This document shows positions 1 through 5,349 of a DNA stretch of 5,866 nt, in pieces. This DNA is from Solobacterium sp. Its GTDB lineage: Bacteria; Bacillota_I; Bacilli_A; Erysipelotrichales; Erysipelotrichaceae. The stretch covers positions 1 to 5,866 of the forward strand of contig JAFVFM010000241.1 in assembly GCA_017475415.1 (NCBI GenBank), read 5' to 3'. A program made the position numbers and the translations under genes. Within the stretch, counting starts at the first letter, position 1. Each line of letters begins with the position of its first letter. The notes beneath the pieces were generated by a model. The model saw only the letters and a list, made by a program, of their open reading frames with translations. It ran no database searches and was not told where the DNA came from.

Positions 1-1624
1 AAACAATAAACAACTTATAGAAGAAAAGTTAACACAAAGTGATAAGATTGACCGTATTGTAACCAATAGGTGGCTTGCCTTACCAATCTTCGCTCTGGTT
101 ATGTTTCTTGTTTATTATGTTTCTGTAAGTACATTAGGGGCAACTGTAACCGATTGGACGAATGATGGTTTATTTGGTGATGGCTATTTCTTTATTGGTG
201 CTAAGGGTGCGCAAGAATATGATGAAGATATGACAAAATATTACCAAGAAAATATCTTCGTAGATGAAATTAGCACAAAGGTTAGTGCTGCTGTAGAAAA
301 AGGTGTTCCAGGTGCTTCAGAAATATTAGGTGCTATTGAAGATGAAGACTATGGTGCTTTTGATGAGGCATATGAATTCTATGGTAGTGAATTAGATGAA
401 AAGTTTAATGGCGAATATAGCATTAGTGAAGAAGTAGATGCAGTATTAGAAGAAGTACCTGATCCAAGTGAATATTCAGGATGGGTAAAAGGTATTCCTG
501 TTTATATAGAAGAATTCTTAGATTCATTAGGCGTAAATGATTTAGTAAAAAGTTTAGTATTAGATGGTATTGTTGGAGGAGTTGGTGCAGTATTAGGCTT
601 CGTACCACAAATGTTAATCCTCTTCTTATTCTTAGCTTTCTTAGAAGGTTGTGGCTATATGGCTAGAATAGCCTTCGTTATGGATAGAATCTTCCGTCGT
701 TTTGGTTTATCTGGTAAGAGCTTCATTCCTGTATTAATTGGTACAGGTTGTGGTGTTCCGGGTGTTATGGCTAGCCGTACGATTGAAAATGAAAGAGATC
801 GTCGTATGACCATTATGACAACAACATTTATTCCTTGTGGTGCAAAATTACCAATTATTGCGATGATTTCTACAGCCTTATTTGATGGCTCAGCGCTTGT
901 TGCATGGTCTGCGTATTTCTTAGGTATGGCAGCGATTGTTTTATCCGGTATTGTTTTAAAGAAGACAAAGATGTTTGCGGGTGACCCAGCACCATTCGTT
1001 ATGGAATTACCTGCATACCATTGGCCAACAATCACAAATGTATTGCGTTCTACTTGGGAAAGAGGCTGGTCTTTCATCAAAAAGGCAGGTACGGTTATTC
1101 TTTTATCCTCCATCATCGTTTGGGCAGGTTCAACCTTTGGTCCACAGGGATGGAATTCAGAAATGGAATTAGAAGAATCTTATTTAGGTATGATTGGTAA
1201 CGCTGTGAAATGGATTTTTGCCCCATTAGGATTCGATACGATTAAAGCAACTATCGCTACAATAATGGGTCTAGTCGCAAAAGAAGAAGTTGTTGGTGTA
1301 TTTGGTGTATTAGACTTTGAAGGTTTAACAAAATTAGCTGGTTATAGCTTCTTAGCATTCAATCTATTATGCGCGCCATGTTTTGCGGCAATAGGGGCAA
1401 TTCGTAGAGAAATGAATAATGCGAAATGGACTTGGTTTGCGATTGGTTATCAAACACTATTAGCTTATGGCGTATCTTTTGTGATCTATCAAATTGGGTC
1501 TATCTTTACTGGTAATCTCAATATCTTTGGTGCAATAATCGCCATCGCGATTGTTGCAGGCTTCTTATATTTATTATTTAGACCATATCAAGAAGCGAAA
1601 TATTTAGAAACAGTAAATGCATAA
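1..1624 (+). CDS. feoB: Ferrous iron transport protein B, membrane part (5' end outside window)
   Basis: Membrane component of the Feo system, which imports Fe(II) across the cytoplasmic membrane. The frame is open from base 2, and 540 residues are visible. The cytoplasmic GTPase domain and its G motifs would lie upstream. Numbering from base 2, a first membrane segment lies at about 25-45. It is followed by a long acidic outside loop (about 60-161) and a hydrophobic block (about 188-215). Next come the FeoB gate signatures GTGCGVPG (247-254) and CGAKLPI (279-285), and a second gate-like segment with LCAPC (456-460) near the C-terminus. Downstream helices end in a short tail without a fused FeoC-like domain. 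The ATG at base 101 lies inside the first membrane helix and has no ribosome site, so it is not the start. A hairpin terminator follows immediately, so feoB closes its operon. Family assignment is secure. Confidence 0.96.
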   Translation, partial: NNKQLIEEKLTQSDKIDRIVTNRWLALPIFALVMFLVYYVSVSTLGATVTDWTNDGLFGDGYFFIGAKGAQEYDEDMTKYYQENIFVDEISTKVSAAVEKGVPGASEILGAIEDEDYGAFDEAYEFYGSELDEKFNGEYSISEEVDAVLEEVPDPSEYSGWVKGIPVYIEEFLDSLGVNDLVKSLVLDGIVGGVGAVLGFVPQMLILFLFLAFLEGCGYMARIAFVMDRIFRRFGLSGKSFIPVLIGTGCGVPGVMASRTIENERDRRMTIMTTTFIPCGAKLPIIAMISTALFDGSALVAWSAYFLGMAAIVLSGIVLKKTKMFAGDPAPFVMELPAYHWPTITNVLRSTWERGWSFIKKAGTVILLSSIIVWAGSTFGPQGWNSEMELEESYLGMIGNAVKWIFAPLGFDTIKATIATIMGLVAKEEVVGVFGVLDFEGLTKLAGYSFLAFNLLCAPCFAAIGAIRREMNNAKWTWFAIGYQTLLAYGVSFVIYQIGSIFTGNLNIFGAIIAIAIVAGFLYLLFRPYQEAKYLETVNA

Positions 1625-1626
1625 AG

Positions 1627-1688
1627 AAAAGTCCTACTATTATAGAACTTACCCCTTTAGTTCTTATATAGTGGGACTTTTTCTTTTT
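1627..1688. terminator. Bidirectional intrinsic terminator between feoB and punA
   Basis: An imperfect hairpin has arms at 1627-1649 and 1659-1681. The outer part pairs as AAAAGTCC with GGGACTTTT (one extra G-T pair inside), and the inner part as AGAACT with AGTTCT. A short internal mismatch separates them, and the loop is about 9 bases. The top strand continues into a T-rich run (TTCTTTTT), and the bottom strand also reads into ACTTTTCTTT. It can therefore end both feoB and the convergent phosphorylase gene, whose stop codon is at its right edge. Confidence 0.85.
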
Positions 1689-2511
1689 ATCCAATACGAT
1701 TAACGATAGCTTTAACTAGCTTTTTGAAATCTTCTTTTACCATATCGGCTGCTTCTTGTACTTCTTCATGGCTTAAGGCTTCGCCTGTTATACCAGCAGC
1801 TAAATTGGTAATACAAGATATACCAATAACTGGCAAATCACAATGTCTAGCAGCGATGATTTCTGGTACTGTAGACATACCTACTGCAGAAGCACCAACG
1901 ACTTCTGCCATATGGATTTCAGCAGGGGATTCATAATTTGGCCCCTTAAAGCCCATATATACACCATTACGTAAGTCGATACCTAAGTCACTAGCGACTT
2001 CTTTAGCGACCATTGAATAGTCTTTATTAATGGCATAAGTCATATCTGGAAATCTTGGTCCAAATTCATCAATATTTTGACCTACTAAAGGGTTATCTCC
2101 CATAAAATTAATGAAGTCATCAATCAACATTAATGTGCCTGGTTTAAATGTGCGGTTAACACCACCTGCAGCATTGGTTAGAATTAAGGCTTTTATGCCT
2201 AATACTTTCATTACACGAACAGGTAATACTACCGTATTCATCGTATGGCCTTCATAATAATGAAATCTTCCTTTCATGCATAATACTTTAGTTTGGTTAA
2301 TGGTACCAAAAATCAATTTACCATCATGGCCAGCTACAGTTGTCGTAGGGAAATTTGGAATGTCTGCATAATTAATGATTGTTGGATTTTCAATCTCATT
2401 CGCTAATTCACCTAAACCAGAACCTAATACAATTCCAATTGCGCCTTCTGCATCAATGATATTTTTAATATAGTTTGCAGAGGCTAAACATTGATTATAA
2501 ATTTCACTCAT
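1687..2511 (-). CDS. punA: Purine-nucleoside phosphorylase, trimeric (PNP/MTAP) family
   Basis: Cytoplasmic purine salvage enzyme that splits inosine and guanosine type nucleosides with phosphate into free base and (deoxy)ribose-1-phosphate. Its 274 residues are full length for the low-molecular-weight trimeric class. Visible signatures are the phosphate-binding LGSGLG (29-34), GRFHYYEG (81-88), TNAAGG (112-117), GPNYES (190-195) with Glu194 placed like the base-binding Glu of mammalian PNP, VGMSTVPE (210-217), and ITN (234-236). Asn236 matches the residue that favours 6-oxopurines, so guanosine/inosine specificity is inferred. The start is supported by AGGAG at 2520-2524 (bottom strand), 8 bases upstream. 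The gene appears monocistronic. It converges on feoB through a shared terminator and is divergent from the ROK gene. The symbol punA fits the class; pnp or deoD would be used for other classes. Confidence 0.95.
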   Translation of the reverse strand: MSEIYNQCLASANYIKNIIDAEGAIGIVLGSGLGELANEIENPTIINYADIPNFPTTTVAGHDGKLIFGTINQTKVLCMKGRFHYYEGHTMNTVVLPVRVMKVLGIKALILTNAAGGVNRTFKPGTLMLIDDFINFMGDNPLVGQNIDEFGPRFPDMTYAINKDYSMVAKEVASDLGIDLRNGVYMGFKGPNYESPAEIHMAEVVGASAVGMSTVPEIIAARHCDLPVIGISCITNLAAGITGEALSHEEVQEAADMVKEDFKKLVKAIVNRIG

Positions 2512-2556
2512 AGTATCTTCTCCTAACTAAATGGATTTTATCATGTTTTAAGGGAA

Positions 2557-2585
2557 AATATATACTTTAACCATATCCAAATGAA
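2557..2585 (-). promoter_or_regulatory. Weak candidate promoter for the phosphorylase gene
   Basis: On the bottom strand a TATATT -10 box (2557-2562) lies 17 bases from a poor -35 match TTCATT (2580-2585). The -10 differs from consensus at one position, but the -35 matches only three of six. The placement relative to the gene is plausible. Another promoter or an activator could be involved. Confidence 0.3.
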
Positions 2586-2597
2586 TCATGTTTTGTT

Positions 2598-2603
2598 TAT
2601 AAT
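2598..2603 (+). promoter_or_regulatory. -10 box of the ROK / zinc-ribbon operon promoter
   Basis: A perfect TATAAT occurs 28 bases before the ROK start codon and is preceded by a TGTT that resembles, but is one base off, an extended -10 motif. No convincing -35 box lies 16-18 bases upstream, which suggests a weak or activator-dependent promoter. The ribosome site GAGG (2622-2625) follows, 6 bases before the ATG. Confidence 0.5.
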
Positions 2604-2631
2604 TTAGGTAAGGAATAAAACGAGGTTTAGT

Positions 2632-3558
2632 ATGAATCATTATATTGCGGTAGATGTTGGTGGTACGGCAATCAAACATGCTTTATTAGATGAAGAAGGT
2701 AATCTAATTAAACAAGGTGACTTGCCTACGCCATATGAATCTTTAGAGGTCTTTTTGGATACACTTCAATTAATTTATGCATTGTATGAGAAAGATGATC
2801 CAAAAGCTTTTGTGATGTCTGCACCAGGCAGAATCGATAGTTCTAAAGGCTATTTCTTTACAGGAGGTTCTTTAACGTATATTTCTGAATTCAATATACA
2901 AGAAGCCTTGAAAGAAAGAATACCTTTACCTTTCTCTTTGGAAAATGATGGTAAGGCTGCAGCTTTAGCAGAACTATGGAAAGGCAGTATGAAGGATGTA
3001 GAACATGGTGCAGTGCTTACCTTAGGAACAGGGGTAGGTGGTGCATTAATCATCCATCATCAACTTTATCGAGGAAGGCATTTTTCAGCTGGTGAATTCT
3101 CCTTTGTGTCGGCTGATTTTGAAGCTGGTTATGATATTAGTGAGGGCTTTTTTCAGGCTAAATTATGGGCTACATTAGGCTCAGTAAAAAGCTTATGTAT
3201 GAAATATGCCATGATGAAAAATGAAGATCCTGAAACAATGAATGGAAGAATTTTATTTGAAAGAGCGAATGCGCATGAAGTGGAGGCTAAAGCTTGTATT
3301 GAACAATATTGTAGAGATTTAGCCATTGCCATATATTCTTTGCAGGCAATCATTGATGTAGAACGTATAGCGATAGGTGGAGGGATTAGCAAACAAGAAC
3401 TATTATTTACTTGTTTAAAGGAACAAATGCAAAAACAATTTGTATCTATAGCACCTTTTTCTGCTGTAATACTGCCAGAAATTGTTGCGTGTGAATTTAG
3501 TTCAGAAGCAAATTTAGTAGGTGCTTTATATCATTATTTATATGAAATAGGAGGGTGA
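2632..3558 (+). CDS. ROK-family sugar kinase (BglK-like), no zinc motif
   Basis: Probable cytoplasmic ATP-dependent sugar kinase of the ROK family. The 308-residue length fits a kinase-only member: there is no N-terminal helix-turn-helix, so it is not a NagC/XylR-type repressor. Motifs in order are the N-terminal phosphate loop DVGGT (8-12), the sugar-binding and catalytic ENDG (104-107) with Asp106 as the expected base, LGTGVGG (131-137), the sugar-contacting H150 with AGE (153-155), the adenosine motif IGGGIS (248-253), and NLVGAL (294-299). The CxCGxxGC zinc cluster that normally follows the His/Glu motif is absent. This is a feature I associate with beta-glucoside kinase and streptococcal ROK relatives. 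The substrate cannot be read from sequence; glucose, a beta-glucoside or an amino sugar are all possible. It is the first gene of a two-gene unit, and its last codons contain the ribosome site of the next gene. Confidence 0.88.
   Translation: MNHYIAVDVGGTAIKHALLDEEGNLIKQGDLPTPYESLEVFLDTLQLIYALYEKDDPKAFVMSAPGRIDSSKGYFFTGGSLTYISEFNIQEALKERIPLPFSLENDGKAAALAELWKGSMKDVEHGAVLTLGTGVGGALIIHHQLYRGRHFSAGEFSFVSADFEAGYDISEGFFQAKLWATLGSVKSLCMKYAMMKNEDPETMNGRILFERANAHEVEAKACIEQYCRDLAIAIYSLQAIIDVERIAIGGGISKQELLFTCLKEQMQKQFVSIAPFSAVILPEIVACEFSSEANLVGALYHYLYEIGG
3549..3554 (+). promoter_or_regulatory. Ribosome binding site inside the end of the ROK gene
   Basis: AGGAGG lies 5 bases before the ATG at 3560 and within the last codons of the ROK gene, whose TGA ends one base before that ATG. 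The strong site and one-base gap indicate translational coupling of the two genes. Confidence 0.8.
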
Positions 3559-3559
3559 T

Positions 3560-4393
3560 ATGGGTTTATTCGATAAGAAGCAATGCAGTATTTGTGGGAA
3601 GGATATTGGTTTATTTGGTAATCGCAAATTAGAAGATGGCAATATGTGTAAGGATTGTGCATCTAAATTATCTCCATTTTTTAGTGAACGTAGGCATAGC
3701 ACAGTTGTAGAAATACAACAACAACTTCAATATCGTAGTGATAACGAAGAAGCCTTACGTTTCTTAAAACCGGATAAAATTGTTGGTATAGATAAGAAAA
3801 TCTATCTAGATAGTGCACAAAAGAAATTTGTCATTAGTCGCTATGATGATTTTTCGAAAGGCAATCCAGATATGATTAGCCTAGCTCAAGTTAAGGATGT
3901 ACAAATAGAATGCGATGAGGATAAAGAAGAAATCTTCCAAGATGAAGAAGAAAAACAAAGTTATAATCCTCCTCGTTATGAATATGCCTATTCTTTTTTG
4001 GTAAAGCTATTCGTAGACTCGCCTTATTTTTCAGAAATTGAAATTCCTGTTGAAGATGGTAGTGCACCTACATCTAAACAAGAGGAAAAATATATTCGTT
4101 TAAAGAATACAGCTAAGGCAATGGCTAATCTTCTTATGCCAGATAAGAAATTCGATGATCTTGTGGATTTAGAACCTGTATATTTAGAAGCAGAAGAAAA
4201 GAAGGAAGATGAGTGGGAGTGTGTAGAATGTAAAACCATCAATCGTGGTGGTAAATTCTGTATGAATTGTGGTAAAGAAAGAAAGCTTGCTTGGTATTGC
4301 CCACAATGTGGAAAGGAAAATGAAGGAAACTTCTGCATTGATTGTGGTACTAAAAAACCAGATGGTGCAGGGGTAATCAAAAAAGAAGGCTAA
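3560..4393 (+). CDS. Zinc-ribbon protein with N-terminal DUF4428-like domain
   Basis: A 277-residue soluble protein of unknown function with no signal peptide or membrane segment. The N-terminus has a CxxC-17-CxxC knuckle (Cys9, 12, 30, 33) with the sequence style of DUF4428 (CSICGKDIGLFG, then DGNMCKDC). This assignment is from memory of the family. A middle region (about 70-195) has alternating beta-strand-like segments and an acidic stretch (119-132), and I recognise no domain in it. The C-terminus (221-262) carries two more four-Cys ribbons, Cys221/224/234/237 and Cys247/250/259/262, resembling double zinc ribbons. Twelve of its 13 cysteines form three regular CxxC pairs-of-pairs, so binding of three zinc ions is inferred. 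It starts one base after the ROK gene and is very likely co-expressed with it. Nucleic-acid or protein binding is possible but not shown. Confidence 0.85.
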   Translation: MGLFDKKQCSICGKDIGLFGNRKLEDGNMCKDCASKLSPFFSERRHSTVVEIQQQLQYRSDNEEALRFLKPDKIVGIDKKIYLDSAQKKFVISRYDDFSKGNPDMISLAQVKDVQIECDEDKEEIFQDEEEKQSYNPPRYEYAYSFLVKLFVDSPYFSEIEIPVEDGSAPTSKQEEKYIRLKNTAKAMANLLMPDKKFDDLVDLEPVYLEAEEKKEDEWECVECKTINRGGKFCMNCGKERKLAWYCPQCGKENEGNFCIDCGTKKPDGAGVIKKEG

Positions 4394-4402
4394 ACCTTCT
4401 TT
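4379..4402 (-). terminator. Terminator of the S24 repressor gene, nested in the zinc-ribbon gene
   Basis: A perfect 8-bp stem, AAAGAAGG (4382-4389) with CCTTCTTT (4395-4402) and a 5-base loop, covers both convergent stop codons. Read on the bottom strand it runs straight into six T residues (complement of 4379-4384), the classic intrinsic form. On the top strand only three T follow, so termination there should be weaker. Confidence 0.75.
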
Positions 4403-4994
4403 AGAAATATGTTTTTGAAGATAAGACTTTCCCTAATATTTTAACGGGAAGGTCTTTTACTTCTTGGGTGCTGAAATAACGATTTTCTACATCGGGATTC
4501 GCGGCTTCTAAAATTAACATCTTTTCTTTAAAGCGTACTTTCTTTACGGTAACTTCTTCACCAATTAAGATGACAGCGATATCACCATTTTGGATAGCAT
4601 TTGTTTGGTGAACTAAAACAAGTGAGCCATCCATAATGCCAATGCCAGACATAGAATTCCCTTCCACTTGTAAATAATAATCACCTTCTTGGCAATCTTT
4701 TAAAGAGGCATCTTCTACACCTATATAGTTTTCTTCTGCAAATAGGTTATAGCCACCTTTTACATAGCCTAGGATAGGTAATTTAATGGTTGTATTCATG
4801 CCTTTTAAAATAGGCTCTACATTATAGCCAACAAGATTGGATAGCTTCTCTAAAGCCTTGGAAGAGACATTTTTACTATCACCATTAGCCCAACGGGATA
4901 CTGTTGAGCGCGTTATGCCTAATTTGCGTGCAATCTCACTATCACTTATTCCTGTTTTTGTTTTGTAATCTTGAATAATCGTTTTTAAATTCAT
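4401..4994 (-). CDS. HTH (XRE) / peptidase S24 LexA-like repressor
   Basis: Predicted transcriptional repressor of 197 residues. The N-terminal XRE-type helix-turn-helix (about 18-38, SDSEIARKLG then TRSTVSRWANG) indicates a phage-CI-like DNA reader rather than the winged helix of true LexA. The C-terminal S24 domain (about 73-192) keeps the catalytic Ser114 in GNSMSG followed by GIMDG, and the general-base Lys151 in EVTVKKV. The expected self-cleavage region LGYVKGG has Gly80-Gly81 where LexA has Ala-Gly. The gene has a near-consensus promoter, a GAGG ribosome site (complement of 5001-5004) 6 bases before the ATG, and its own terminator. It is divergent from an 80-residue gene across a region with a palindrome, its likely operator. 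It may respond to DNA damage through RecA-stimulated cleavage, or be controlled some other way. No phage genes are nearby. Confidence 0.9.
   Translation of the reverse strand: MNLKTIIQDYKTKTGISDSEIARKLGITRSTVSRWANGDSKNVSSKALEKLSNLVGYNVEPILKGMNTTIKLPILGYVKGGYNLFAEENYIGVEDASLKDCQEGDYYLQVEGNSMSGIGIMDGSLVLVHQTNAIQNGDIAVILIGEEVTVKKVRFKEKMLILEAANPDVENRYFSTQEVKDLPVKILGKVLSSKTYF
4423..4458 (+). terminator. Probable terminator of the ROK / zinc-ribbon unit, nested in the repressor gene
   Basis: An 11-bp stem pairs AAGACTTTCCC (4423-4433) with GGGAAGGTCTT (4446-4456). It has one G-T wobble and a 12-base AT-rich loop, and is followed by T residues (four T at 4455-4458, then a T-rich stretch). It starts 30 bases after the zinc-ribbon stop and lies inside the last codons of the opposing repressor gene. 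Confidence 0.6.
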
Positions 4995-5010
4995 CTTTTA
5001 CCTCAGCATT

Positions 5011-5039
5011 AGTATAGTGCATAAATCTTTATATTTCAA
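5011..5039 (-). promoter_or_regulatory. Sigma-A-type promoter of the S24 repressor gene
   Basis: On the bottom strand a TTGAAA -35 box (5034-5039) is exactly 17 bases from a TATACT -10 box (5011-5016). The predicted first transcribed base is about 5004. This gives a leader of only about 10 bases whose 5' end is the GAGG ribosome site itself. Confidence 0.75.
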
Positions 5040-5045
5040 TAATTT

Positions 5046-5072
5046 GTTGCAAAATATATTGATATTTGCAAC
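5046..5072. promoter_or_regulatory. Inverted repeat, candidate operator of the S24 repressor
   Basis: Perfect 8-bp arms GTTGCAAA (5046-5053) and TTTGCAAC (5065-5072) flank an 11-base AT-rich spacer. The half-site spacing is about 19 bp centre to centre, close to two helical turns, as expected for a dimeric HTH repressor. It covers the -35 box of the rightward promoter and ends 6 bases upstream of the -35 box of the leftward one. Binding should block the small gene and could also affect the repressor's own gene. Confidence 0.6.
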
Positions 5073-5087
5073 ATTACATCCTATAAT
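5059..5087 (+). promoter_or_regulatory. Sigma-A-type promoter of the 80-residue gene
   Basis: A TTGATA -35 box (5059-5064) and a perfect TATAAT -10 box (5082-5087) are separated by exactly 17 bases. The predicted start of transcription is near 5094, leaving a leader of about 13 bases before the ATG at 5107. The -35 box and the first half of the spacer lie within the inverted repeat. Confidence 0.75.
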
Positions 5088-5106
5088 CACAGTAGAAGAG
5101 GGTAAT

Positions 5107-5349
5107 ATGCAATTATATAAAAGGTATATAGATGTGATTGTACGGCAAAGAAAAAATGGTGAATTGATTCCTTTATTTGTATGTTGGGAAGATGGACGTC
5201 GTTATAAAATTGATAAGATACTCAATAAACAAAGAAGGGCATCGGAAGTAGGTGGTTGTGGCTTGCGCTTTTCTTGTCTAATTGAAGGAAGGCAAAGGAA
5301 TATCTTTTTTGAGAAAGACAAATGGTTTATTGAAAGCCATCAACCTTGA
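5107..5349 (+). CDS. Small conserved-looking protein, function unknown
   Basis: An 80-residue basic, soluble protein with no signal peptide or membrane segment. It is probably all-beta: short strands such as RYIDVIV (6-12), LIPLFVCWEDGRRYKIDKIL (20-39), GLRFSCLI (52-59), RNIFFEKDKWFIE (64-76). It resembles, from memory only, small hypothetical proteins of Clostridia that carry a WEDGR..IDRVLD..RAAS pattern and a final FYE..WFVE. I recall these lying near LexA-like repressors or Y-family polymerase genes. DUF6504 is a possible label but unverified. The ATG at 5107 is chosen because GAGGG (5098-5102) precedes it and it lies just downstream of a strong promoter. An in-frame GTG at 5017 would lie upstream of that promoter. 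The gene is divergent from the S24 repressor and overlaps the opposing downstream gene by 10 bases. Confidence 0.8.
   Translation: MQLYKRYIDVIVRQRKNGELIPLFVCWEDGRRYKIDKILNKQRRASEVGGCGLRFSCLIEGRQRNIFFEKDKWFIESHQP

Noticed and set aside
101..103. ATG as the start of feoB
   Set aside because: The frame is open to the left edge and the upstream residues continue the first membrane helix; no ribosome site precedes this ATG.
655..1116. 153-codon open frame on the bottom strand inside feoB
   Set aside because: It lies wholly antisense to highly conserved FeoB gate motifs and has no ribosome site or recognisable domain. The smaller frames at 423-608 (-) and 975-1172 (+) are rejected for the same reason.
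4024..4380. 118-codon open frame on the bottom strand inside the zinc-ribbon gene
   Set aside because: It is Ser/Phe/Pro-rich composition expected from antisense of an acidic, Cys-rich gene, with no supporting signals. Frames at 1724-1936, 2850-3053 and 3153-3392 are likewise shadows.
5017..5106. GTG at 5017 as the start of the small protein
   Set aside because: It has no ribosome site, lies upstream of the matching promoter and overlaps the opposing -10/-35 boxes and the palindrome. ATG 5107 with GAGGG is far better.
4995..5106. Canonical Bacillota LexA box next to the S24 gene
   Set aside because: I found no GAAC-N4-GTTC type site; the only clear palindrome is GTTGCAAA/TTTGCAAC.
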